In this document: positions 41,753 through 49,334 of the stretch, piece after piece
How the letters are laid out: each line of letters opens with the position of its first letter
How positions within the stretch are numbered: the stretch's first letter is position 1
IMG/VR virus record: IMGVR_UViG_3300035689_000004
Location: 28,547-92,546 of that record
DNA: 64,000 nucleotides
Source: a virus
Direction: 5' to 3' (one strand)
Program-made: the position numbers and the translations under genes
Notes under the pieces: generated by a model
Databases searched by the model: none
Seen by the model: only the letters and a program-made list of their open reading frames with translations
What the model was told of the DNA's origin: nothing

Positions 41753-41980
41753 CTAGGCACTTAGTGTGGCCCAGGCGGTTTCCTCCACCACGAAAGTTTC
41801 GGTGTAACCCTCAGGGGCGTCACACTTGGCAAACCCCTTTTTAATAAGTTCAGCATCGGTGTCGCTGTCAGTCGGGTAGACCTCAACAGACTGGCCGTTT
41901 AGGTGGCCCCAGTACTGGTTGTCGTCATCCTTGGTAATGCTGTCAAAAACGTAGTAGTTGATTTCAGTAGCGGTAGTCAT
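41753..41980 (-). CDS. Small hypothetical protein, single-gene unit
   Basis: 75 aa from ATG 41980, which has ACGGAGG upstream; a longer frame to 42049 includes the promoter and is rejected. Sequence TEINYYVFDSITKDDDNQYW is acidic and beta-rich. Third member of the set of small monocistronic genes (9151, 11965) controlled by the TATCGAA-N12-TTCGATA operator. Function unknown. Confidence 0.65.
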   Translation of the reverse strand: MTTATEINYYVFDSITKDDDNQYWGHLNGQSVEVYPTDSDTDAELIKKGFAKCDAPEGYTETFVVEETAWATLSA

Positions 41981-42017
41981 CGGTTGGTCCTCCGTAAGTG
42001 GTTTGTTCCATGCCTTC

Positions 42018-42058
42018 AATATACCCCCCCTGTATCGAACTGTCAACACTTTTCGATA
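42018..42058 (-). promoter_or_regulatory. Promoter with TATCGAA-N12-TTCGATA operator (copy 3)
   Basis: On the minus strand TTGACA (42046-42041), 17-bp spacer and TATATT (42023-42018). The perfect dyad TATCGAA-N12-TTCGATA (42033-42058) brackets the -35 with core AAGTGTTGACAG. The best-preserved of the three copies. The remaining gap to 42236 holds no gene that I can support. Confidence 0.7.
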
Positions 42059-42236
42059 AAATAGCTATAACCTAAGCGCTGTCTGTCTTTTGCCCCATCT
42101 AGCCAATATTTCCCCATGAAAACCTTTACCCTTGCAGGAGATCGCTACGTCGCGTGAAAAAGCTCTAGGCGTCTAGCGCTTATTTGCAACAAGCAACCCC
42201 AGGTTATACTTAGGCTGTCCCCCTTCTTTAAGCACC

Positions 42237-42677
42237 ATGGGTACACAACAGGACCTCTACAAAATGCTGGCGGAAGGCGGCACCCGCCTTAGGGATACCC
42301 GACGCATCCACCAGCAGGCGATCGCTAACATCGCCACCCTACAGCAGCAAGCCCTATCCGAGCTATCGCGGCTACGCGATCGCATCGAGTCAGCCGGTAT
42401 CGGCAGTGACCCGGAGGCGGAGGCGCAATACCTGAAATTGCTTGCCACCAAGCGCAAGCTGGAGCAAGTACGCCAGATGAACCCGGTGCTTGCCTCCATG
42501 CCACCTGTGGCACTCCAAAAGGCATTGGACTATGGCTTGCTGTTATTGCAGGTCTACAACGGCGGACGGCTTTCTAAGGCAGCGGGCGGCGACATAGAGG
42601 CCCATATCCTACGGCTAAAGCGCTACCGCCACCCGGCGGCGGTGGCTCAAATCAATGCACTGGAGCAATTGCTGTGA
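42237..42677 (+). CDS. Coiled-coil protein of virion cluster
   Basis: 146 aa. A long coiled coil (RIHQQAIANIATLQQQALSE, EAEAQYLKLLATKRKLEQVR) then a C-terminal helical part. Overlaps the next gene by GTGA. A TTTGCAAC motif lies upstream. A scaffold-like or head-completion role is possible but not shown. Confidence 0.5.
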   Translation: MGTQQDLYKMLAEGGTRLRDTRRIHQQAIANIATLQQQALSELSRLRDRIESAGIGSDPEAEAQYLKLLATKRKLEQVRQMNPVLASMPPVALQKALDYGLLLLQVYNGGRLSKAAGGDIEAHILRLKRYRHPAAVAQINALEQLL

Positions 42678-43540
42678 ACCACCCGATCCTTGACGATGGG
42701 CTATGCACGCCAGACGGGCGATCGCTAGCCTGGGCGGACAATGCTCACCTACTCCACTGGCCCGGTGAACTGGTCTATGGCGAACTATTGCCGGTGGCGA
42801 CCGATCAGCCCGAGCAATTCGAGGACCGCAAGAAAGAGTGGGACTATGACAGCGATCGCGGGCGTCCCCGCCGGCGGGAGAAGCGATCGCCGGTGGATGT
42901 GCCGGACCAACCGCTGAACCGACTGAGGCGGCTACTGAGCAACGGCAGGCCGGAGGCGGTTGAACCGGGGCCACGCTTTGCACGACCGGACCAGGCATCC
43001 GCCTTTGCCATGCAGCAGGGCCACCTATCCCGTAATACGCTCCTAGACGAGCTAGAATGCCGTGTGCTGCTAGGGGATTGGCCGATGGGTGGTGAGACAC
43101 CCCTAACCTTCTATGCAGGCGCTCAGACGGTCCTAGACGCCCTGGCGACCGACTTCTTTAATGAACCGATTATCCCGCCGGTGCTATTGAATGCGATCGG
43201 GCCTAGGCGGGCGGGGGAGGTGTTAGCGGGCTATATGGGTAGCCCCCATGCCCAGGAGATCGTTAGACGTTGGCGGGATGGCATCTGGCGCACCATTGAC
43301 CAACGCTTAGACGAAAAGTTGCAGCTGTGCCAGGAGTCCATGTTTAGTTGGGCGGCGGCGGGGCAAAAGCCTATCCTATCCCCCGAGGGGGAGCCGGACG
43401 CTATCCTTACCCTGGCTAGTGCAGCAACGGCAACGGTCGCGGTTTATCACCTGGCTAACCTGGGGCAGGCGTTGAAGGATTTTCAGAAGAGCGGCAGGGA
43501 TGCGATCGCGGGGGTGTTGGATGGGCTGGCAGGCGATTAA
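42674..43540 (+). CDS. Hypothetical virion-cluster protein
   Basis: 288 aa, GTG start in GTGA overlap. Polar N-terminal half (EFEDRKKEWDYDSDRG is approximate) with many Arg, and a C-terminal helical half (EIVRRWRDGIWRTIDQRLDE, SAATATVAVYHLANLGQALK). No family recognised. Followed by about 100 bases without a gene, then the nuclease gene. Confidence 0.5.
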   Translation: MNHPILDDGLCTPDGRSLAWADNAHLLHWPGELVYGELLPVATDQPEQFEDRKKEWDYDSDRGRPRRREKRSPVDVPDQPLNRLRRLLSNGRPEAVEPGPRFARPDQASAFAMQQGHLSRNTLLDELECRVLLGDWPMGGETPLTFYAGAQTVLDALATDFFNEPIIPPVLLNAIGPRRAGEVLAGYMGSPHAQEIVRRWRDGIWRTIDQRLDEKLQLCQESMFSWAAAGQKPILSPEGEPDAILTLASAATATVAVYHLANLGQALKDFQKSGRDAIAGVLDGLAGD

Positions 43541-43640
43541 TTAAAACAGGAACGCAATTCCGCCGTCACAGCGCTTATATGCTTTAAGCAATGTGCGCTA
43601 ACATAAGTCTGTATGAACTCATGTTGAGATGGGCGGGCGC

Positions 43641-45137
43641 ATGGTTGCTACAAGTTTTGAAATACGTCCTGAAACAAGATTCGACGAACGGGTTATTAAA
43701 CCATCAGTGATTGGTGACCTTGAAAATTTTTCAGCGTCGATTCTGGAGCGGCAATCACAGGAGAAGGAGCTATTCAAGCCTGGGCTTCATGTGTGTTCAT
43801 CTTGCGCTGCTGTTGTGTTGGCAAAGATGGGGGATTCGGAGGCTCGGAAATTTAGGGATCGATCTGTGTTGGAGCAGTGTGACAGGGAGGGGTGCAGCGA
43901 TCGGGTCGAAGAATGGCAAGCGATCTTGCACAAAAATCGCCTAATCAGCGACGGCAAGGTTCACCCTAAAATTGCCACCCGGTTTGTTGCTTGCTCAGAC
44001 AAACACTTGAAAGCGCCTGATGGTCGTCGGGCAAGCTACCGCCACCTGCCCGGTCACGGTGAAAACTGCAGGGCAGACACCGAACACGAAAGAATAACTG
44101 ATCGATTGAGATCCGTTTTCACCAACGAGCTAAAAGCGCTTTACCCTGGCTGTGATATCACCGACCAGCTAAACCTAAAAGCCTCAGACGACCTCAACCA
44201 GCGACCGGATATTAAATTCACCATCAAGGGGGATACCCCGTCAGGGCCGGTCGACTTTGCGATCGCCGTCGAAGTGCAGCAGTCTAAAATCGCTTTTGAT
44301 GCCTGGGAAAATCGCAACCAAGGGCTATTGACTGTTGCTACCCCTGTAGTGTGGGTCTTCAAGCAAAGCAGGTCTGGGGGCTCATTCAAGCCTATTCTGA
44401 CTTCTATGGTGGAGGGCGACTTGCCTGCCTGGGTTTACCACATTGAAGGTGAGCCCGGCAGTGATGATGGCAACTTGATATTGACGCCCGCAAAAGATGG
44501 CTACCCTAATTTTTGGGGTGGGTTCGATACCCCGAATCAGCCCAAAGAAAATCCAGTCTGCCAAAACGCCTACCATCGGAGACGCAAAGAGATCGCCGAA
44601 ACCTATCGGGTTGGAATATCGGGCAGGTCTGAAGTGACTTTGATCGGTGGACTTGCCCAGCTTAAAAGCATTTTGCCAGGGCTAGCTACGCCCCAATCTG
44701 TTCAGGTAGATATGTCGGTGCAAGTTGACCTTAGCGCAGTCTCAGAAGAGCAAGAAAAATTACCAGAGTTAATGTGGTGGAATTTTGATGTGGGATCTTA
44801 TGTTGCACTTCAGAAAGGGCTTTATGGAGTTCTTGTTCCTAAGCCGCGAGAGTGGAACCCCAACCATCCGAAGCCTAGCCACGATCCTCCTCTTTATGTG
44901 CAATACAAAGGTAGATGCACGTTTCACCCAGCCCTTTCCGGTAAATCAAAATCAGAATTGCCTCCAGGCTTTTATCGGCTGAAGGACGGCAGGGTTGTTG
45001 AAGTCTTCCCAGAAAGCCTTGATGGCTACCCGGAGTTTTGGAGTGGGTTCAATGCAACCGCGGCATATCAAGACGGAGTTGCAGTGCATCGGCTCAGCCA
45101 GCTCACATTTTTTGAGAGCGGCATGCTTCGGCCTTAA
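43641..45137 (+). CDS. CoiA-like PD-(D/E)XK nuclease
   Basis: 498 aa from ATG 43641; an ATG 12 bases earlier is possible. N-terminal Cys/His segments (HVCSSCAAVVLAK, QCDREGCSD, SYRHLPGHGENCRADTEHER) precede the nuclease core: RPDIKFTIKG (Asp190) and VEVQQSKI (Glu211, Gln213). This is the D ... E-x-Q pattern of the CoiA-like competence/DNA-uptake nuclease group. The C-terminal ~250 residues are repeat-like (GYPNFWGGFDTPN and GYPEFWSGFNATA). It stands alone amid virion genes and ends convergent to a minus gene, so it looks like an inserted accessory gene. Confidence 0.65.
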   Translation: MVATSFEIRPETRFDERVIKPSVIGDLENFSASILERQSQEKELFKPGLHVCSSCAAVVLAKMGDSEARKFRDRSVLEQCDREGCSDRVEEWQAILHKNRLISDGKVHPKIATRFVACSDKHLKAPDGRRASYRHLPGHGENCRADTEHERITDRLRSVFTNELKALYPGCDITDQLNLKASDDLNQRPDIKFTIKGDTPSGPVDFAIAVEVQQSKIAFDAWENRNQGLLTVATPVVWVFKQSRSGGSFKPILTSMVEGDLPAWVYHIEGEPGSDDGNLILTPAKDGYPNFWGGFDTPNQPKENPVCQNAYHRRRKEIAETYRVGISGRSEVTLIGGLAQLKSILPGLATPQSVQVDMSVQVDLSAVSEEQEKLPELMWWNFDVGSYVALQKGLYGVLVPKPREWNPNHPKPSHDPPLYVQYKGRCTFHPALSGKSKSELPPGFYRLKDGRVVEVFPESLDGYPEFWSGFNATAAYQDGVAVHRLSQLTFFESGMLRP

Positions 45138-45838
45138 CCCGCCTCCCGTCGCCATCTAGCCTCTAACAGCTCCCGATAGCAAATCGCATCCATAATTACC
45201 CGTGGCTCATTCTGTAGGTTCCACTCAGCATCATCTAGCCCGGGGCAGCGGTAGCGATAGATCGTCTCGCAGGTGATATTTTTCTCCCGCAGGTACAGGT
45301 CCTCCGGGTTGGTTGGGTGGGTAAGGTGAATCAGACGCTTAACGCTCATCGCTTCACCGGTGGGTTCTGTTAAGGGCAGGGCACCCTCTAGGGGCACCTG
45401 AAGTACATTGGCACCGTAGACAACGGTTTGATGGGCGATGATGTCCCCCTGCACCGTGGCGCGAATAATCCGCAGCCGTACCGATCGCCGTAGTGACTGC
45501 AATTCATCAATTAACTCCCGACGCCGATCGCGATCGTCACCCGCTTCCTGTATCAACTTGATAAACCGCGCTTGGTAGCCCAGTAGCTTATGGTTTGCCC
45601 AAGGTGGCACCGGTAGGCATCGGTCCAGGCGAATGCAACGCCCAGGCGTCTCTGGCGGTAGCTCCGGCTGTTGCCGTTGACGGCGGTATGTCTGTACCAG
45701 ACGATCTATAGACTCGTCTAAAATGTGAACGGTGGCATCAAGTTCGACGCTAGCGCCCTGGCCCGCCTTGATGCCTAGCCTGTCTAGGGTATTGAAGGCA
45801 GACTGTAAATTATCGTGGGGGATTGTAATAGTGGCCAT
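45134..45838 (-). CDS. Hypothetical protein
   Basis: 234 aa from ATG 45838 (MATITIPHDNLQSAFNTLDR); a longer frame to 46036 lies within plus-strand coding sequence and is rejected. Arg-rich helices (IDRLVQTYRRQRQQPELPPE, DDRDRRRELIDELQSLRRSV) and a C-terminal Cys/Arg cluster. Divergent from the 45831 gene, with overlapping starts. Not recognised. Confidence 0.5.
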   Translation of the reverse strand: MATITIPHDNLQSAFNTLDRLGIKAGQGASVELDATVHILDESIDRLVQTYRRQRQQPELPPETPGRCIRLDRCLPVPPWANHKLLGYQARFIKLIQEAGDDRDRRRELIDELQSLRRSVRLRIIRATVQGDIIAHQTVVYGANVLQVPLEGALPLTEPTGEAMSVKRLIHLTHPTNPEDLYLREKNITCETIYRYRCPGLDDAEWNLQNEPRVIMDAICYRELLEARWRREAG

Positions 45839-46079
45839 AGTTGATTTTTCCCAGGTGGCGGCGGCAGCCTTTAGCGATATGCTAATCCTACGCGATCGCG
45901 TCTTGAACGAACGCCAAACCTTCCGCAACGAGTCCGCCAACTGGCAGGAGCTATCCAAACTGGAAGAACCCGCCCTCCAGGACCGGTTGATCCGCTGTGA
46001 AATCTTGAACCGCACCGAGGCATTGATTCGCACCACAGACCTACGCTGTCACCCCCTGGAGGTGCTGAACTGTGATTAA
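45831..46079 (+). CDS. Small virion-cluster protein
   Basis: 82 aa from GTG 45831 (GGGGGA upstream); the start is uncertain because this region is shared with the divergent gene, and ATG 45879 is an alternative. Helical and charged (LILRDRVLNERQTFRNESAN). Overlaps the next gene by 8 bases. It precedes the MuF-like gene, as small head genes often do. Confidence 0.45.
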   Translation: MAIVDFSQVAAAAFSDMLILRDRVLNERQTFRNESANWQELSKLEEPALQDRLIRCEILNRTEALIRTTDLRCHPLEVLNCD

Positions 46080-46284
46080 TTGGCGTTCTTACCTGGAAGG
46101 CGTCCGGGATGCGCTATGCGCCTTCGATAAGCCTACCGCGTTCGATATCCTGGAGTTAGCGATGCGCTTTAACGAGTCTGGCGATCGCGCTGACATTTAC
46201 CAAGCTTGGCGCTCCATGTTTCCCCACTGGCGACCAACACGGGATATGGAGCGTCAAAGCTTCCAGCGTTGGGGCGTCGAATAA
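46072..46284 (+). CDS. Small virion-cluster protein
   Basis: 70 aa, GTG start overlapping the previous stop by 8 bases; its own TAA overlaps the next ATG (TAATG). Trp/Arg-rich (YQAWRSMFPHWRPTRDMERQ). Likely part of the head-assembly operon. Confidence 0.5.
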   Translation: MINWRSYLEGVRDALCAFDKPTAFDILELAMRFNESGDRADIYQAWRSMFPHWRPTRDMERQSFQRWGVE

Positions 46285-47315
46285 TGTGGTCCCCCCTTGC
46301 CCCCGATGATTTCAGCCAGTTTGAACCGACCGATATTATCGCGTTCCTAGATTGGTTTGAACGACAGTACGAGGACGCGATCGCCCTCGGCATTGTCGAT
46401 GGCTATGTGGAGGGGGTGACAGAGCCCTACCTGGTGAATATCTCCACCGGCCAACCGATACCGGAGTGGGTAGCGACCGTCCTCAAGGTACGAGAAGTGG
46501 CCCAATGGGCGTACCAACAACAGGAACCGATTGCCGCCCGCCTGCGCCGCAACCTAGCCGCCATCATCCCAGATGATCAGGTGGCAGGCTACGCCGCCCG
46601 GTTTAGGGTAACCCCGCAGGACATTGCCAACGTCCCCCCGGCGGTGAGGGAGAGCTTTAACCAGGGCGCTCGCTTTTCACTGGACTGGGTGAAACGCTTG
46701 TCCGATGACGCCCGGGGCATGATGCGGGACGTGCTGGCGGTGGAGTCGCTAAAGAACCGTAACCCCGCCGGGGCCGTACCCATCCTTGAAAACCTATTGC
46801 GCCGCGATCTAATCGCCCAGGAGCTAGGGGCGGACCCTAGCGCTGTCACCCCGGCCATGGTGCAGGAATGGTTGATTAATACCGAGTCACGGTTGTTAAA
46901 TGCGATCGCGTCCCGGGCGCAAACCATTTCCCGCACCGAATCCATGCGAATGATGAACTTGGGCATCCTGGCCACGCTGGAGGCAAGCGGGCAACGACTA
47001 GCCTATGTGATGCCCCACGCGGGTAGTTGTGAGCATTGCCGCCGGTTGATTGACGGTCGCGTTTTTACAATAGAGGTGCTAAAGCGCAACCTATTTGCTA
47101 ATTTTGGCGTTCGCCCCGATGCCTGGGTCGCTAGTCTGCCCCAGCATCCTAACTGTCGCCATTCGGCAGGCAAGATACCGGTTAAGTTTAGGCGCAAGCT
47201 TGCCAACATGGAGATCCCCCCGGAGGGGCTGGTGCTGCAATACTACGGCTTGCCGGGCGGTAAAACGTCCATGGATGCCCTGGAACTGCCAGAAGTGGAA
47301 TGGCTAGAGCCCTAG
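46284..47315 (+). CDS. MuF-like minor head (morphogenesis) protein
   Basis: 343 aa from ATG 46284 in a TAATG overlap; the upstream frame to 46206 is rejected. Residues 220-300 show the MuF/SPP1 gp7-type signature: TISRTESMRMMNLGILATLE, then GSCEHCRRLIDGRVFTI (Cys249/252) and LPQHPNCRH (about 287-295). The N-terminal half is helical. Such proteins sit inside the head and are often injected with DNA. It is far from the portal gene, which is unusual. Confidence 0.75.
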   Translation: MWSPLAPDDFSQFEPTDIIAFLDWFERQYEDAIALGIVDGYVEGVTEPYLVNISTGQPIPEWVATVLKVREVAQWAYQQQEPIAARLRRNLAAIIPDDQVAGYAARFRVTPQDIANVPPAVRESFNQGARFSLDWVKRLSDDARGMMRDVLAVESLKNRNPAGAVPILENLLRRDLIAQELGADPSAVTPAMVQEWLINTESRLLNAIASRAQTISRTESMRMMNLGILATLEASGQRLAYVMPHAGSCEHCRRLIDGRVFTIEVLKRNLFANFGVRPDAWVASLPQHPNCRHSAGKIPVKFRRKLANMEIPPEGLVLQYYGLPGGKTSMDALELPEVEWLEP

Positions 47316-47554
47316 CTAAGCCCTCTAATCGTCAACCTGTCTTGATCGTAGTCTTCCAGCACTAGAACGCACTCCGCGCCATTGCAGATAAAGTTGAGCG
47401 TGATCTGGGTATCTACGTGGTTCTTTAGCCACCGAGCTGCCACCGCCCCACAGGCGCCATCCACACCCTTGAAACGCAAGCGATCGCCGTCGCTGGTGAT
47501 GTAGAGTGCATTCTCTCCGGGAACATACCGAAAATCCTTGAGCGTCATGTGCAT
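47312..47554 (-). CDS. Small hypothetical protein
   Basis: 80 aa with GGAGAAGGGG upstream of ATG 47554. MHMTLKDFRYVPGENALYIT is beta-rich with three Cys further on. It converges on the MuF gene (4-base overlap) and its promoter region holds TTGCATATTTGC-type sites. Not recognised. Confidence 0.55.
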   Translation of the reverse strand: MHMTLKDFRYVPGENALYITSDGDRLRFKGVDGACGAVAARWLKNHVDTQITLNFICNGAECVLVLEDYDQDRLTIRGLS

Positions 47555-47585
47555 GGCTATCCCCTTCTCCGTGAAACTATCGAAT

Positions 47586-47628
47586 TATTGCATATTTGCT
47601 TGACCATTGCTTATTTGCAATATACTAT
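47586..47628. promoter_or_regulatory. Divergent promoter region with TTGCATATTTGC sites
   Basis: TATTGCATATTTGC (47586-47599) and TTATTTGCAATATAC (47611-47625) flank a plus-strand TTGACC ... TACTAT promoter (47600-47605, 47623-47628). It serves the divergent genes 47312 and 47688. Same site family as 3250, 16765 and 31193. Confidence 0.5.
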
Positions 47629-47687
47629 TTGAATTGTGAGCCACGGGGTTCACAACCACTCAAAAGACCACGGAGACGGAGATTGTT

Positions 47688-48071
47688 ATGAGAAGTTTCA
47701 TTATCGGCGCTAGCCTGACTGCTGCCTTGCTTCCCACTATGCCTATGGCAACCACAACCACAACCACAACCACAACCGCGATTGTTGTTGCCATGCGCGG
47801 CGACGGCTACTGCCCGGACGAAAAGTACAGCTCTGATCCAGATTGCGCCCGGGAGGGCGCCCAATGGCGGGGCAGTGGACGGGTAGATGACACTGACAGC
47901 CAAGCTAAGTCCGGACCTAGCCGCGACGACTACCCCCGGTGCCGCAACTGGGAAACAAGCGAACCACGCCCTGCTGGCTGCCGTCGGCGGGCTAACCTGA
48001 TGGCTAGCGCCGAAAGCGATAAGCGGAATCAGTGGCCCGATCGCACACCCCAGCCTGGCCACCTTGGCTAA
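47688..48071 (+). CDS. Secreted Thr-run, Cys-containing small protein
   Basis: 127 aa, GACGGAG upstream. An N-terminal hydrophobic stretch (MRSFIIGASLTAALLPTMPM) fits a signal peptide, followed by a run of nine Thr and AIVVAMRGDGYCPDEKY. The rest has five Cys in all and many Arg and Asp. Export to the periplasm or cell surface is likely; a role such as superinfection exclusion is only a guess. Its leader begins with ACTCAAAAGACC, shared with 16503 and 13535. Confidence 0.55.
   Translation: MRSFIIGASLTAALLPTMPMATTTTTTTTTAIVVAMRGDGYCPDEKYSSDPDCAREGAQWRGSGRVDDTDSQAKSGPSRDDYPRCRNWETSEPRPAGCRRRANLMASAESDKRNQWPDRTPQPGHLG
47749..47777 (+). repeat. Tandem hexamer ACCACA
   Basis: Several perfect ACCACA units encode the Thr run of the secreted protein. 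The unit length keeps the frame when copies are gained or lost. Confidence 0.8.
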
Positions 48072-48133
48072 TTGACGCAACCCCCTAGGGCTGGCTTCGG
48101 CTGGCCCCCAATTTTTTTATTTAGGAGAGAACC

Positions 48134-48901
48134 ATGGCAGACAACGTTGATACAAATTTGGCGATCGCTCTCGCCCTTGAGGAGATCGCCGCATCCTTGA
48201 AGGCGATCGCGCTATCGACAGTTCCCAAGAGCACTCATCAGGCTTTAGGTTTTCTGGCAGATGACGCACGACCTACCTATATTTATTGCAATCTAACTGG
48301 CGGCGGCGATCGCTGGTATCGCTTGACAGAAGACAACCAAAGGGAAAACATGCCCTCTGCCTTTTTGGGACTGGTAAAAGACCTGCGCTTTGTCAGTAGA
48401 GAGCGAAGTGGCGAGGAAACCGCAAAGTTTGAGCTACACATGGAGGACAAGGACGGTAACGCTTACGTCTTTGAAGCTGGGGCAGAAACGTTCTTTGCTC
48501 GATCCGTTCTAACCGCCCTAAGCCTCTGCCCCGTGGCGGACTTGAGGCAGCCCATTCGACTGTTCAGCTTTGTATCTGATCTGAATAACAAGAAAAAAAC
48601 TCTCAATGTCAGCCTTACCAGCCAGTCTGGAAAGCTAAACGCTAGCTGGAAGAAGGACGACAACTGGCGGGCGATCGCTACCGCCGCCAAGTTCAACGTC
48701 TACAAAGCCCTGGGCAAAGAAGCGCCAGCACCGGAGCCCACCACCCATCCAGCGACACCGCCGCCGCCAACCCGTCCCCCGGCAGGCAATCCACCTGGCG
48801 GAGCCCGCGATCGCATTGCCCAGCGGGCCAGTGTTAGACCCGTCGCCGCCGGGGTGGATTCACGGGCGGCAACTGATTGGGATGAAGAGATACCGTTCTA
48901 G
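48134..48901 (+). CDS. SSB-like single-stranded DNA-binding protein
   Basis: 255 aa, AGGAGAG upstream. Residues ~50-175 are beta-rich with aromatic residues (YIYCNLTGGGDRWYRLTEDN, LVKDLRFVSRERSGEETAKF), consistent with an OB fold. A Pro/Ala-rich flexible linker follows, and the extreme C-terminus is DWDEEIPF, the acidic-plus-hydrophobic tail by which bacterial SSBs recruit partner proteins. It lies just upstream of the sliding clamp gene. The OB fold is not certain from sequence alone. Confidence 0.65.
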   Translation: MADNVDTNLAIALALEEIAASLKAIALSTVPKSTHQALGFLADDARPTYIYCNLTGGGDRWYRLTEDNQRENMPSAFLGLVKDLRFVSRERSGEETAKFELHMEDKDGNAYVFEAGAETFFARSVLTALSLCPVADLRQPIRLFSFVSDLNNKKKTLNVSLTSQSGKLNASWKKDDNWRAIATAAKFNVYKALGKEAPAPEPTTHPATPPPPTRPPAGNPPGGARDRIAQRASVRPVAAGVDSRAATDWDEEIPF

Positions 48902-48909
48902 GAGTAGCC

Positions 48910-49107
48910 ATGAACCAACCTATTGAGTTGTCTGCTGAAGCGGAGTTTGCGATCGCGGCATTTGAGCAGTCGCTAGACAGCCTGGAGTTTACCCGGGCCA
49001 ACTTTGAAGAGCTCAAGGGTATCGCCCTGGGGCTAAAGCGCCTGGAGGCGGGCCAACGGGCGTTCCTGGCGGCCCAGGTAAAAAGCGCCTGGGGGAGGAA
49101 CCAATGA
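48910..49107 (+). CDS. Small hypothetical protein
   Basis: 65 aa, GAGTAG upstream; overlaps the next start (ATGA). MNQPIELSAEAEFAIAAFEQ with a Leu/Ala-rich helix. Second gene of the SSB-clamp-DpdA operon (48134-51916). Function unknown. Confidence 0.55.
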   Translation: MNQPIELSAEAEFAIAAFEQSLDSLEFTRANFEELKGIALGLKRLEAGQRAFLAAQVKSAWGRNQ

Positions 49108-49334
49108 CCATCAACCGTCTGATCGACCTAATGCGACAAGCCCAGCAGCGGGCAGCATCAGAGCGATCGCTAGTCATGCCCACTAGTTACTCATCGCGCC
49201 GTGGCGTTTCCCATACCCTTCTCTGTTTGGACTGCAAGTACTACAACCCTACCACCCAGGCGTACCTGCGGTGTGCGGTTCACCCCGAAGGACCGGAGGG
49301 CGATACCTTTTGCCCCGACAAGGAGGAGCGATGA
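49104..49334 (+). CDS. Small zinc-ribbon-like protein
   Basis: 76 aa. C-terminal half has C-x2-C (LCLDCKYYNP), then a Cys after 11 residues (LRCAVHPEG) and one near the end (DTFCPDKEER), a likely zinc site. Overlaps genes on both sides (ATGA). Function unknown. Confidence 0.6.
   Translation: MTINRLIDLMRQAQQRAASERSLVMPTSYSSRRGVSHTLLCLDCKYYNPTTQAYLRCAVHPEGPEGDTFCPDKEER

Noticed and set aside
42116-42157. Frame of 13 codons (MKTFTLAGDRYVA) before 42237
   Set aside because: Too short and without a ribosome-binding site; it may be a remnant.
45839-46036. N-terminal extension of the 45134 minus gene
   Set aside because: It lies within the coding region of the plus-strand gene 45831 and has a composition typical of an antisense shadow.
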